64,000 nucleotides of DNA from Neopararhizobium haloflavum (lineage in GTDB: Bacteria; Pseudomonadota; Alphaproteobacteria; Rhizobiales; Rhizobiaceae): assembly GCF_002750855.1 (NCBI RefSeq), contig NZ_NWUC01000005.1:124001-188000 (forward strand), in the 5' to 3' direction. The notes below the pieces were generated by a model. That model did not search any database. It was not told the origin of the DNA and was given only the letters and a program-made list of their open reading frames with translations. A program made the translations under genes and the position numbers. Shown here one piece after another: positions 18,496 to 30,057 of this stretch (position 1 is the first letter of the stretch; every line of letters starts with the position of its first letter).

Positions 18496-19318
18496 GCCGC
18501 TCGTCCTTCAAAGGCTGGCTTGCGCCTGCATCCGGCGATCCGCTGCCGCGCGGCATCGCCCGGCTGAAGCGATCGAGCGAATTGATCACACCACGCAGAA
18601 CGTGGATCTCTTCGCTGTGAAGATCCCGCCGGCTGAAGAGTGCGCGCAGATTGTCGACCATCTTCGGTTTCTTGTCTTGCGGCCGGAAATAGCCCCGCGC
18701 GTCGAGCGCCTCTTCAAGATGGTCGAACAGCCCGAAAATTTCTGCCTTCGTCGCCGGCCGCATGTCATTGTGCGAAAACGCCGTGTCGTTGAGGTCCGCA
18801 AGGCCCGAATTCATCCATTCATAGGACATCAGCAGGACGGCCTGCGCAATGTTCAACGACGCAAAGGCCGGATTGACGGGGAAGGTGACGATCTCGTCGG
18901 CGAGCCCGACCTCGTGGTTCTTCAGGCCCCATCGCTCGCGACCGAAAAGGATGCCGGCCTTCTCTCCCGCCCGGAATTTCGCCCTTAGCGTCCGCCCCGC
19001 CTCGACGGGCCCGGCAACCGGCTTGAACCCGTCGCGCTCGCGCGCCGTCGTCGCATAGACGAAATTCAGATCGGCGATCGCTGCCTCCAGCGTATCGAAG
19101 ACCTGTGCGGCGTCGATCACGTGATCGGCCTTGGACGCTGCCTGCCGCGCCTTCTCGCTCGGCCAGCCGTCGCGCGGATTGACGAGCCTGAGCTCGGCCA
19201 GTCCGAAATTCGCCATCGCGCGCGCCACCATGCCGATGTTCTCGCCAAGCTGCGGCTCGACGAGAACGATCGCCGGTCCTTCCGCGATCAGGTCGCGCTT
19301 TCTGTCCGTACCCGCCAT
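18485..19318 (-). CDS. TrmJ-like tRNA 2'-O-methyltransferase (SpoU/SPOUT family)
   Basis: A 277-residue SPOUT methyltransferase. The three family motifs are present: '[19 protein letters not shown]', '[14 protein letters not shown]' and '[16 protein letters not shown]', which together build the knotted SAM-binding site. The C-terminal 100 residues match the TrmJ helical extension ('[15 protein letters not shown]'), suggesting methylation of the ribose at tRNA position 32. The substrate remains an inference from family. The ATG at 19318 has AAGGAG seven bases upstream; an upstream in-frame start lacks a site. Confidence 0.88.
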   Translation of the reverse strand: MAGTDRKRDLIAEGPAIVLVEPQLGENIGMVARAMANFGLAELRLVNPRDGWPSEKARQAASKADHVIDAAQVFDTLEAAIADLNFVYATTARERDGFKPVAGPVEAGRTLRAKFRAGEKAGILFGRERWGLKNHEVGLADEIVTFPVNPAFASLNIAQAVLLMSYEWMNSGLADLNDTAFSHNDMRPATKAEIFGLFDHLEEALDARGYFRPQDKKPKMVDNLRALFSRRDLHSEEIHVLRGVINSLDRFSRAMPRGSGSPDAGASQPLKDERREG

Positions 19319-19503
19319 GCTCGCTCCTTGTTTGGTCGGCTCATACACCGCAACGCTGGGTCCGCAAAGTCTGCCCTTTTCGACAGTCGCGAATTCACCT
19401 GATATCCACCCGCCCCGGCTTTGCCATCCCGATCACCGGTGCTATAGGACCGGCCAGTTCATCCAGCCCATCCCGTCATATGAGAAAGAGAGGCTTTTCC
19501 TTC

Positions 19504-20718
19504 ATGGCAAAGATCAAGGTCGCAAACCCGGTCGTCGAGCTCGACGGCGACGAGATGACCCGCATCATCTGGCAGTTCATCAAGGACAAGCTGATCCATC
19601 CCTATCTCGATATCGATCTGGAATATTACGATCTCGGCATGGAAAGCCGTGACGCCACGGACGATCAGATCACCATCGATGCCGCCAATGCGATCAAGAA
19701 GCACGGCGTCGGCGTCAAATGCGCGACGATCACGCCCGACGAGGGCCGCGTCGAGGAATTCGGCCTGAAGAAGATGTGGCGCTCGCCGAACGGCACCATC
19801 CGCAACATCCTCGGCGGCGTCATTTTCCGCGAGCCGATCATCTGCAAGAACGTCCCGCGCCTCGTGCCCGGCTGGACCCAGCCGATCATCGTCGGCCGTC
19901 ACGCGTTCGGCGATCAGTACCGCGCCACCGATTTCAAGTTTCCCGGCAAGGGCAAGCTTTTCATGAAGTTTGTCGGCGAGGACGGCAAGGAACAGGAATA
20001 CGAGATTTTCGACGCGCCATCTTCGGGCGTCGCCATGGGCATGTACAATCTGGACGATTCCATCCGCGATTTTGCCCGTGCGTCCCTGAACTACGGCCTG
20101 CAGCGCAAGGTGCCGGTCTACCTGTCGACCAAGAACACGATCCTCAAGGTCTATGATGGCCGCTTCAAGGACATCTTCCAGGAGGTCTACGAAAGCGAGT
20201 TCGAGGCGAAGTTCAAGGAAGCCAAGATCTGGTACGAGCATCGCCTCATCGACGACATGGTCGCGGCGAGCCTCAAATGGTCGGGCGGCTATGTCTGGGC
20301 CTGCAAGAACTATGACGGCGACGTGCAGTCCGACACGGTGGCCCAGGGCTTCGGCTCGCTCGGCCTGATGACGTCCGTTCTGCTGACGCCGGATGGCAAG
20401 ACCGTCGAGGCCGAAGCGGCGCACGGCACGGTGACCCGTCACTATCGCCAGCATCAGAAGGGCGAGGAGACCTCGACCAACTCGATCGCGTCGATCTTCG
20501 CCTGGACGCGTGGCCTCGCCCACCGCGCCAAGCTCGACGACAATGCCGAACTGGCCAAGTTCGCCCAGACGCTGGAAACCGTCTGCATCCAGACTGTCGA
20601 GAGCGGCCACATGACGAAGGACCTCGCCCTTCTCATCGGCCCCGATCAGCCGTGGCTCTCCACCACAGGCTTCCTCGACAAGGTCGACGAGAACCTCGCC
20701 AAGGCGATGGGTCTCTAG
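19504..20718 (+). CDS. icd: NADP-dependent isocitrate dehydrogenase
   Basis: A 404-residue IDH of the eukaryotic-like (type II) homodimer group, oxidising isocitrate to 2-oxoglutarate in the TCA cycle. '[20 protein letters not shown]' at the N-terminus and '[18 protein letters not shown]' with the metal-binding Asp residues are diagnostic; '[17 protein letters not shown]' binds NADP. The start at 19504 (MAKIKV) is the conserved one; the in-frame ATG at 19480 would add eight residues. A strong terminator follows. Confidence 0.97.
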   Translation: MAKIKVANPVVELDGDEMTRIIWQFIKDKLIHPYLDIDLEYYDLGMESRDATDDQITIDAANAIKKHGVGVKCATITPDEGRVEEFGLKKMWRSPNGTIRNILGGVIFREPIICKNVPRLVPGWTQPIIVGRHAFGDQYRATDFKFPGKGKLFMKFVGEDGKEQEYEIFDAPSSGVAMGMYNLDDSIRDFARASLNYGLQRKVPVYLSTKNTILKVYDGRFKDIFQEVYESEFEAKFKEAKIWYEHRLIDDMVAASLKWSGGYVWACKNYDGDVQSDTVAQGFGSLGLMTSVLLTPDGKTVEAEAAHGTVTRHYRQHQKGEETSTNSIASIFAWTRGLAHRAKLDDNAELAKFAQTLETVCIQTVESGHMTKDLALLIGPDQPWLSTTGFLDKVDENLAKAMGL

Positions 20719-20745
20719 GCAGACCGCGCTTCGCGGCCTGATCTT

Positions 20746-20782
20746 ACGCCCCGCACGTCATTCGGCATGCGGGGCGTTTTTG
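20746..20782 (+). terminator. Rho-independent terminator after icd
   Basis: A perfect 10-base stem (ACGCCCCGCA / TGCGGGGCGT) with a 12-base loop is followed by TTTTT on the plus strand. It starts 28 bases after the icd stop and overlaps the last codons of the convergent CNNM-type gene. Confidence 0.9.
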
Positions 20783-21876
20783 TTCGTCGCGTCACCGACC
20801 GGCGCGGCAGCCGAATGTTCGGGCCGGATCGCCGGCTTGCGACCCTCCAGCGCCGCCCGGCGCTTTTCCCAGTTCTCGCGCGCCAATTGCTGCAGGTCGG
20901 CGGTCGTGTCGACCTCGTCGACGATTTCCATCCCGATCAGCGTTTCCACGACATCCTCGATGGTGACGACACCGGCCGTGCCGCCGAATTTGTCCGCAAC
21001 CAGCGCAATGTGCCGGTCGTGCGTCAGCAGGGTTTCGAAGAGTTCGTCGAGCGAGGTTTCTTCCTGTACGCGCACAAGGTCGCGCCTGAGGTCGGCAAGC
21101 GTCACATCATCCCGGTCCTTTACCCCTTCGACCAGGACGTCGTTCTTGAGGACGAAGCCGGTGACGCTGTCGATCGATTCGACGAAGATCGGGATGCGCG
21201 AAAACGGCACCTCGTCCAGCTTTGCGATGAAATCGCCGACACGCATCGTCTGATCGAGGGAAAAGACGACGGTGCGCGGCGTCATGATGTCCTCGACCGT
21301 GAGGCGGTCGAAGCGGAAGAGATTGGCGACAATCCGTGAATGACTCTTGTCGATGATGCCTTCGCGATGGCCGATGTCGGCCATCGCGACGATCTCGTCG
21401 CGGCTGACCTCGTACTGCCCGCCGCCTCGCGCCAGTAGCTTCGTCAGGCCCTGCGACATCTTCACGAGGGGCCACATGGACCATATGAGCATCGGCAGGA
21501 TCCGGGCCGCCATCGGGGCCAGGCCCTGCCAGTAGGTGGCGCCGAGGGTCTTCGGTATGATCTCCGACAGCACCAGGATGAGCAGCGTCAGGACCGCGGA
21601 GAAGACACCGAGCGAGGCATCGCCGAAGACGTTCGCCGCCTGAGCCCCCGCTCCCGCCGCGCCGGCGGTGTGCGCGATCGTGTTTAGGCTCAAGATGGCG
21701 GCGAGCGGTCGGTCGACATCGTCCTTCAGCGCCTTGAGCTTCTTGGCGAGCTCCGGCTTCGTCGGCTCCAGGGAGGCCACGTAGGATGGCGTGATCGAAA
21801 GCAGCACCGCTTCCAGAATGGAACAGACAAAGGAAAGTCCGATCGCCAGCGCCACGTAGATGATCAACAATGTCAT
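20758..21876 (-). CDS. CNNM/CorC-like membrane protein (DUF21 plus CBS pair)
   Basis: A 372-residue protein with an N-terminal DUF21 membrane domain (three to four helices up to about residue 150, including 'LSEIIPKTLGATYW') and a CBS-domain pair ('EDIMTPRTVVFSLDQTM' and 'TAGVVTIEDVVETLIGMEI'). The CNNM/CorC family is linked to magnesium and cobalt transport or efflux. The usual C-terminal CorC/HlyC domain is missing; the protein ends in a charged tail instead. That matches short bacterial members, so it is not necessarily truncated. Confidence 0.87.
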   Translation of the reverse strand: MTLLIIYVALAIGLSFVCSILEAVLLSITPSYVASLEPTKPELAKKLKALKDDVDRPLAAILSLNTIAHTAGAAGAGAQAANVFGDASLGVFSAVLTLLILVLSEIIPKTLGATYWQGLAPMAARILPMLIWSMWPLVKMSQGLTKLLARGGGQYEVSRDEIVAMADIGHREGIIDKSHSRIVANLFRFDRLTVEDIMTPRTVVFSLDQTMRVGDFIAKLDEVPFSRIPIFVESIDSVTGFVLKNDVLVEGVKDRDDVTLADLRRDLVRVQEETSLDELFETLLTHDRHIALVADKFGGTAGVVTIEDVVETLIGMEIVDEVDTTADLQQLARENWEKRRAALEGRKPAIRPEHSAAAPVGDATNKNAPHAE

Positions 21877-22014
21877 GGTATGCGACGGCCCCCGGATTAT
21901 TGAATTAGCTCACATGCAAATGCCCGGCAGGACAGTCGGTTCCAAGCCATCTCGCGGGAACGAAAGCAACGCTCTCCAGTTACCCGTGCGTTGGACGGGT
22001 ACGCTGGGGTAAGA

Positions 22015-23070
22015 ATGGCATCCTGGAAGGTCTCGATCGCGGTCGCGATCATCCTCGTGGTCGCACTGTTCGTGCTGATGCCGAGTGTGGTCCTGGTGAT
22101 CTTCGCCGGCGTTCTCGTCGGCGCGCTGCTGCACGGCGGCGGCAACTTCATCGCCCGCCCTCTGCATCTGGCGACCGGCTACGGCATCGCCATCCTCGTT
22201 CTCCTGGTCATTGCCGCCTTTGCAGCGGTCGGAACGTCGACAGCCAGCGCGATTGCCGATCAGGTCGATGACCTCGTGGCCGAGATTCCGGCCGCGTTCG
22301 AGACGCTGCGCGCGCGGATCGAGCACTACGAGTGGGCAAACGACCTGATCGAGCGTGCCAATCCCTCCGGTCTGTTGTCCGGTGAGGGACGCGCTGCGGC
22401 GACCACCGCCGTCTCCACCACATTCGGCGCGCTCGGCAATTTGGTCATCATCGTCTTTGTCGGCGTCTATCTGGCGCTTGATCCGGATGTCTATCGTCGA
22501 GGCGCCATAAGGCTTTTCGCGCCCTCCATTCGCCCCCGCGCGGCCGACATCATGACCCGATGCGCCCACACCCTGAAGAACTGGCTGGTCGCCCAGTTCA
22601 TGGCCATGACCATCGTCGGCGTCCTTACGGGCCTTGGCCTGTGGGCGATCGGCATGCCGCTTGCCATCATCCTCGGCCTGATCGCCGGCCTGCTGGCATT
22701 CATTCCCAACATCGGTCCGGTTCTCGCGCTCTTGCCAGCGCTGCTTCTGGCTATGGCCGAAGGCGGCGCGATGATGCTCTGGGTTCTGGCGATCTATCTC
22801 TCGGTCCAGGCCCTGGAAAGCTACGTCATCACGCCGCTCATCCAGCAGGAAAAGGTGCACCTGCCGCCGGCGCTCGTCATTTCCGTGCAACTGCTGTTCG
22901 GCGTCATGTTCGGGCTCATGGGGCTTGCCCTTGCCATGCCGCTCACCGCTCTCGCCATGACGCTGACGCGCGAGCTATACATCAAGGACTATCTGGAGCG
23001 ATCAGAGCCAGCCGCCGGCGCCCGCCCGGACGTGCCGGGCGAGCAGGCAGGCGTGTTGCCGCACGGCTGA
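22015..23070 (+). CDS. AI-2E (PerM/TqsA) family transporter
   Basis: A 351-residue protein with about eight membrane segments. 'ALLAFIPNIGPVLALLPALLLA'-type sequence ('GLLAFIPNIGPVLALLPA') and 'QALESYVITPLIQ' are the conserved core of PF01594 proteins, which were named for AI-2 export but include sodium/proton antiporters and unknown exporters. Function here is unknown. The ATG at 22015 is chosen over a TTG at 21991. The stop faces the alaS stop two bases away. Confidence 0.85.
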   Translation: MASWKVSIAVAIILVVALFVLMPSVVLVIFAGVLVGALLHGGGNFIARPLHLATGYGIAILVLLVIAAFAAVGTSTASAIADQVDDLVAEIPAAFETLRARIEHYEWANDLIERANPSGLLSGEGRAAATTAVSTTFGALGNLVIIVFVGVYLALDPDVYRRGAIRLFAPSIRPRAADIMTRCAHTLKNWLVAQFMAMTIVGVLTGLGLWAIGMPLAIILGLIAGLLAFIPNIGPVLALLPALLLAMAEGGAMMLWVLAIYLSVQALESYVITPLIQQEKVHLPPALVISVQLLFGVMFGLMGLALAMPLTALAMTLTRELYIKDYLERSEPAAGARPDVPGEQAGVLPHG

Positions 23071-23072
23071 TG

Positions 23073-25733
<2,661 letters not shown>

Positions 25734-26042
25734 GGCACGCCCTTTTTTCCCGCACCGCGCCTTCGTTGCGATCACGCCCGTCGGTGCCGGATCAAGCCGG
25801 CGGACAACCGGCCATCGTTCAAAAAGCGCGGCGGTAGCAGTTGAATGTCGGGATCGACATTGCCGTGGCCGGCAGCCTGGAACCCCGTCTTTTCCGGCTT
25901 TTATCCGGCGCGCCGCGCGCTGTCCAGCATGCGTGCACGTCGCGGCCCGCACGTTGCCCGATCCGTCCTTCCCGAAACGAAAAAGCGGCGGGCGCCAGCC
26001 CACCGCTTCATGCCTTGCCAACCCTTTGCTGAACCGAGCGGC
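25734..26042. other. recA-alaS spacer
   Basis: This 309-base gap has the recA terminator at its right end and the alaS ribosome-binding site (AAGGG) at its left end. I see no other gene or convincing promoter; alaS must have its own promoter here because the terminator is strong. Confidence 0.5.
25976..26007 (-). terminator. Rho-independent terminator of recA
   Basis: On the minus strand AGCGGTGGGC pairs with GCCCGCCGCT (one G-T pair) across a four-base loop, followed by TTTTTCGTTT. It begins 35 bases after the recA stop. Confidence 0.88.
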
Positions 26043-27131
26043 TCAGCCGTTCGCGGCATCGCCGTCGTCGGATTCTCCGGAAAAATCGTCCTCGAAGAAA
26101 TTATCCGAGATCAGGCCGGCGTTCTGGCGGATTGCCGTCTCGATCTCGCGTCCCACCTCGGGATTTTCCTTGAGGAAGGTCCGCGCGTTCTCGCGGCCCT
26201 GGCCGAGACGCTGGCTGTTGTAGGAGAACCAGGAACCGGACTTCTCGACGATCCCGGCCTTGACGCCGAGGTCGATCAGTTCGCCGGTCTTGGAGACCCC
26301 CTCGCCATACATGATGTCGAACTCGACCACCTTGAGCGGCGGCGCCATCTTGTTCTTGACCACCTTGACGCGGGTCTGGTTGCCGATCGTCTCGTCGCGA
26401 TCCTTGACCGAACCGATGCGGCGGATGTCGAGCCGCACGGAGGAATAGAATTTCAGCGCATTGCCGCCGGTCGTCGTTTCCGGCGAGCCGAACATCACAC
26501 CGATCTTCATGCGGATCTGGTTGATGAAGATCACCATGCAGTTCGACCGCGAGATCGAGGCGGTCAGCTTCCTGAGCGCCTGGCTCATCAGGCGAGCCTG
26601 CAGGCCGGGGAGCGAATCGCCCATTTCGCCCTCGATCTCCGCGCGCGGTGTCAGCGCGGCGACCGAATCGACCACCAGAACATCGATCGCACCGGAACGC
26701 ACCAGCGTGTCGGTGATCTCGAGCGCCTGTTCGCCGTTGTCGGGCTGGGAGATCAGAAGGTTTTCCAGATCGACACCGAGCTTGCGCGCATAAACCGGGT
26801 CGAGCGCGTGTTCGGCGTCGATGAAACCGGCGATGCCGCCGCGCTTCTGCGCCTCGGCCACCACATGCAGTGCGAGTGTCGTCTTGCCCGAGCTTTCCGG
26901 TCCGTAGACCTCGATGATCCGGCCCTTGGGCAGGCCGCCAACCCCAAGCGCGATGTCGAGGCCGAGCGAACCGGTCGGCACGGTCTCGATCTCCACAACC
27001 TGCTCGTTGGAACCGAGCTTCATGATCGAGCCCTTGCCGAACGCCCGCTCGATCTGCGAGAGCGCGGCGTCGAGAGCCTTGCTTTTGTCCACCGAATTGT
27101 CCTCTACAAGCCTGAGCGCGTTCTGTGCCAT
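26043..27131 (-). CDS. recA: Recombinase RecA
   Basis: The 362-residue RecA forms filaments on single-stranded DNA, drives recombination and triggers LexA self-cleavage. Walker A '[13 protein letters not shown]', '[17 protein letters not shown]' (loop L1/Walker B region) and '[19 protein letters not shown]' (loop L2) are complete; the tail is acidic (SDDGDAANG). The ATG at 27131 has AAAGGTGG six bases upstream; a GTG three codons earlier overlaps that site and is not used. An SOS-type operator lies 58 bases upstream. Confidence 0.98.
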   Translation of the reverse strand: MAQNALRLVEDNSVDKSKALDAALSQIERAFGKGSIMKLGSNEQVVEIETVPTGSLGLDIALGVGGLPKGRIIEVYGPESSGKTTLALHVVAEAQKRGGIAGFIDAEHALDPVYARKLGVDLENLLISQPDNGEQALEITDTLVRSGAIDVLVVDSVAALTPRAEIEGEMGDSLPGLQARLMSQALRKLTASISRSNCMVIFINQIRMKIGVMFGSPETTTGGNALKFYSSVRLDIRRIGSVKDRDETIGNQTRVKVVKNKMAPPLKVVEFDIMYGEGVSKTGELIDLGVKAGIVEKSGSWFSYNSQRLGQGRENARTFLKENPEVGREIETAIRQNAGLISDNFFEDDFSGESDDGDAANG

Positions 27132-27185
27132 ATGATCCACCTTTAGGTTATCCGCGACGGACAGGCAAACCCGCCCTGTGGACCT

Positions 27186-27214
27186 TTTGTACTCTATTTG
27201 TTCTCATGGCGCAA
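27186..27214 (-). promoter_or_regulatory. recA promoter with LexA-type operator
   Basis: On the minus strand TTGCGC (27214-27209), a 17-base spacer and TACAAA (27191-27186) form a promoter. Inside it lies GAAC-AAATAGA-GTAC (27203-27189), one base from the alphaproteobacterial SOS box GAAC-N7-GAAC. A repressor bound there would cover the -10 region, as expected for recA. Confidence 0.72.
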
Positions 27215-27331
27215 GCTGCGTTGAAGACGCTGTTTTATCATGGTTTTTGTAGGAATGTTTGATTTTTGTTCCGCATCTGGCTGCCGCGAGGTCACGCCTT
27301 TCCCGCTCCAGCCGACCCTGCATGTGCGGCC

Positions 27332-28306
27332 ATGACGCGGATCCTCGTCATCGGCGGCGCGCATGTCGACCGGCGCGCCACGCTGTCCGGCCCGACCGAA
27401 ATGCACGCGAGCAATCCGGGCACCTGGCGTGAAGAAACCGGCGGCGGCGCGTTCAATGCCACAAGGGCTCTTTCCCGTCTCGGCGCGGACGTTTGCCTCG
27501 TCGCTCCGCGCGGCGGCGATATCCATGGCGTAGCGGTCTCCGATGCCGCCGCCGCGGCAGGCATCGACGATCGGCCGATCACCTTTCTCGATCGTGCGAC
27601 CCCGACCTATACCGCGATCCTTGACGAGCACGGCGACCTCGTCGTCGCGCTCGCGGACATGGCGCTCTATGACCTGTTCGGCCCGCGCCAGTTCGATCGG
27701 CGCTCCATGCGCGAGGCGATCGTCTCCGCCGATCACGTGCTGGTCGATGCGAACCTTCCTGCGCGCACGATCGAGCGCCTTGCCGCCCGATGCGGCGAAT
27801 TCGGTCGCCCGCTCGCCGCCATTGCCATTTCGCCCGCCAAGGTCATGCGCCTTGAGGGCGTCCTGCCGTCGCTGTCCGTGCTGTTCTTGAATGAGCGCGA
27901 AGCGGCGGCGCTCGCCGACCGCGCCGCAGCAAGGCCTCAAGATTGGCCGGCAATCCTCCGTCAGTGCGGCCTTCGCGCCGGCATCGTGACGCGCGGTGCC
28001 ATGCCCGCCATTGCCTTTGATGGCCACCAAGCCTGGATGGTGGAACCGCCCTTGCGGCAGCACGTCGTCGATGTGACGGGTGCGGGAGACGCGCTTGCGG
28101 CTGCCACCCTCGTCGGCCTCATTGCAGGCATGGCGCTGCCGCAGGCTCTGCGCCGCGGATGCGCGGCCGCCAGCCATGTCGTCGGCGCCGACACCTGCGC
28201 CCCGTCCGATCTATCACTCGAGCGGCTGGATGCTCTCCTGTCTGAAGTGCCGCCAGCCGTAGCGCTGGACGGAGCCCCCTTGTTGAGGACCATTGATCAT
28301 GCATGA
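27332..28306 (+). CDS. psuK: PfkB family carbohydrate kinase, probable pseudouridine kinase
   Basis: A 324-residue ribokinase-fold enzyme. 'VIGGAHVDRRATL' at the start, 'GGGAFNATRALSRLGADV' and the anion-hole motif 'DVTGAGDALAAATL' with the catalytic Asp define the family. Because psuG follows with an overlapping start, the substrate is most likely pseudouridine, phosphorylated to the 5'-phosphate. An upstream in-frame start would add 22 residues without family sequence; the ATG at 27332 is used. Confidence 0.85.
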   Translation: MTRILVIGGAHVDRRATLSGPTEMHASNPGTWREETGGGAFNATRALSRLGADVCLVAPRGGDIHGVAVSDAAAAAGIDDRPITFLDRATPTYTAILDEHGDLVVALADMALYDLFGPRQFDRRSMREAIVSADHVLVDANLPARTIERLAARCGEFGRPLAAIAISPAKVMRLEGVLPSLSVLFLNEREAAALADRAAARPQDWPAILRQCGLRAGIVTRGAMPAIAFDGHQAWMVEPPLRQHVVDVTGAGDALAAATLVGLIAGMALPQALRRGCAAASHVVGADTCAPSDLSLERLDALLSEVPPAVALDGAPLLRTIDHA

Positions 28307-29246
28307 AAAACCGCGCGGCAGTCTGCCTTTGCAATTTTCACCTGCTGTTGAGGCCGCCCGGCGCGAGGGCCGGCCCATCGTTGCGCTGGAATCCACCATC
28401 ATCACCCACGGCATGCCGTTTCCGGACAATCTCGCGATGGCGCGCGGCGTGGAGGATATCGTGCGCGAAGAGGGCGCGGAGCCGGCGACGATCGCGATTT
28501 TGGACGGGACCGTCCATGTCGGCCTCACCGACGACCAACTCGCGGCTCTCGCACGCGCCGAGGATGTGCTGAAGGTCTCTCGCGCCGATCTGGCGTTTGC
28601 CGTCGCCGAGGGCCGCAACGGCGCGACCACCGTCGCCGCGACGATGATCGTTGCCGCGCTTGCCGATATCTCCATCTTCGCAACGGGCGGGATCGGCGGC
28701 GTGCATCGCGGCGCCGAATCGAGCTTCGACATATCGGCCGATCTGGAGGAACTGGCCCGCACGCCCGTCCTGGTCGTCTGCGCCGGTGCCAAGGCGATCC
28801 TCGACATTCCCAAGACGCTGGAGGTGCTGGAAACGCGCGGCGTCCCGGTCGTCACCTTCGGCGCCGATCGCTTTCCCGCCTTCTGGTCGCGCGACAGCGG
28901 GCTCGGCAGCCCGCTTCGCCTCGACACTCCGGATGCCATCGCGCGTTTTTGCAGCACGCGGACAAAGCTCGGGCTGTCGGGCGGCGTGCTCGTTGCCAAT
29001 CCGGTGCCCGAGGCAAACGAGATCGCGCGTGAAGAGATGGAGCGGCATATCGCCGAAGCGCTGCGCCGCGCCGAAGAGAAGGGCGTCGCCGGCAAGGCCG
29101 TGACACCGTTCCTGCTTGGGGCGATTTTCGAGATCACCGGTGGCGCGAGCCTTTCCACCAATGTCGCCCTCGTCAGGCACAATGCACGTCTCGCTGCGCG
29201 CATCGCCGTGGCCGTCGGCCCGAAGGATCGATCGGCCGGCGCGTGA
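28299..29246 (+). CDS. psuG: Pseudouridine-5'-phosphate glycosidase
   Basis: A 315-residue enzyme that reversibly splits pseudouridine 5'-phosphate into uracil and ribose 5-phosphate. 'ALESTIITHGMPFPDNLAMA' is the family signature containing the catalytic Glu; 'FATGGIGGVHRGAE' and 'VCAGAKAILDIPKTLEVLE' hold further conserved substrate and metal residues. The ATG at 28299 overlaps the psuK stop by eight bases, with GAGGA upstream, so the pair forms a coupled salvage operon for pseudouridine released from RNA. Confidence 0.93.
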   Translation: MHEKPRGSLPLQFSPAVEAARREGRPIVALESTIITHGMPFPDNLAMARGVEDIVREEGAEPATIAILDGTVHVGLTDDQLAALARAEDVLKVSRADLAFAVAEGRNGATTVAATMIVAALADISIFATGGIGGVHRGAESSFDISADLEELARTPVLVVCAGAKAILDIPKTLEVLETRGVPVVTFGADRFPAFWSRDSGLGSPLRLDTPDAIARFCSTRTKLGLSGGVLVANPVPEANEIAREEMERHIAEALRRAEEKGVAGKAVTPFLLGAIFEITGGASLSTNVALVRHNARLAARIAVAVGPKDRSAGA

Positions 29247-29277
29247 AGCCGCGCCGGCCGGAGCGTCACGCTGCCCG

Positions 29278-29946
29278 TCAGCTCTGCTGGATCGGGACGA
29301 TGCGGATTTCCACCCGGCGGTTTGCCGCGCGACCCTGCTCGGTGGCGTTGTCGGCGATCGGCTGGCTCTCGCCATAGCCCTGGGCATAGAAGCGGCGCGG
29401 GTCGAGACCCTGCCCGGTCAGGTACGACAGAACCGATCGGGCCCGCCGCTGCGACAGATCGAGGTTGTAGCTGTCCGAGCCGTCGCTGTCGGTGTGGCCA
29501 TAAACGTCGACCAGCGTCTGGTCGAACTCGCGCAGCACCAGAACCACCGAATTGAGCGTCGGGTAGAAATTGGCCCGCACATCGGCTTGGTCCGTGTCGA
29601 AGGTCACGTTGGACGGCATGTTCAGGATGATGTTGTCGCCATTGCGGGTCACCGAGACGCCGGTGCCCTGAAGCTGCGCCCGCAGCTTGGCTTCCTGATT
29701 GTCCATGTAGCCACCGATGGCGCCGCCGGCCAGCGCGCCGACCCCGGCCCCGATCAGCGCATTGCGGCGATCGTCGCCGCCGGCAAGCAGGCCGAGGCCC
29801 GCGCCGGCCGCCGCACCGAGCGCTGCGCCGCCGGCCGTGTTGGAAAGCTGGCGCTGGCCCGTATAGGGGTCCGTCGTGCAACCGGCGAGCACGGCGCTTG
29901 CCATCAGGATCGCCGCGAGCTGCGGCTTTGCTGAAAATATCGTCAT
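29278..29946 (-). CDS. OmpA-family lipoprotein with glycine-zipper segment
   Basis: A 222-residue outer-membrane-type lipoprotein. The signal ends in the lipobox 'LAGC' (residues 20-23). Next come two glycine-rich stretches (about residues 38-80, 'GAAAGAGLGLLAGG' and 'IGAGVGALAGGAIGG') of the glycine-zipper type, then a C-terminal OmpA domain with 'VYGHTDSDGSDSYNLDLSQRR' and 'GYGESQPIADN', which binds peptidoglycan. This is the YiaD-like arrangement. Its stop faces the psuG stop 31 bases away. Confidence 0.9.
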   Translation of the reverse strand: MTIFSAKPQLAAILMASAVLAGCTTDPYTGQRQLSNTAGGAALGAAAGAGLGLLAGGDDRRNALIGAGVGALAGGAIGGYMDNQEAKLRAQLQGTGVSVTRNGDNIILNMPSNVTFDTDQADVRANFYPTLNSVVLVLREFDQTLVDVYGHTDSDGSDSYNLDLSQRRARSVLSYLTGQGLDPRRFYAQGYGESQPIADNATEQGRAANRRVEIRIVPIQQS

Positions 29947-30057
29947 GGTGATTCCTCTCCGAATGATGGGCCTATTGGACTGGCCGCTGCGCTGGCGTCA
30001 ACCGGGTCTTTCGCGGCAATTTTGTGGCGAAACCGGGCGGACCCCGATCCCCGCCCC

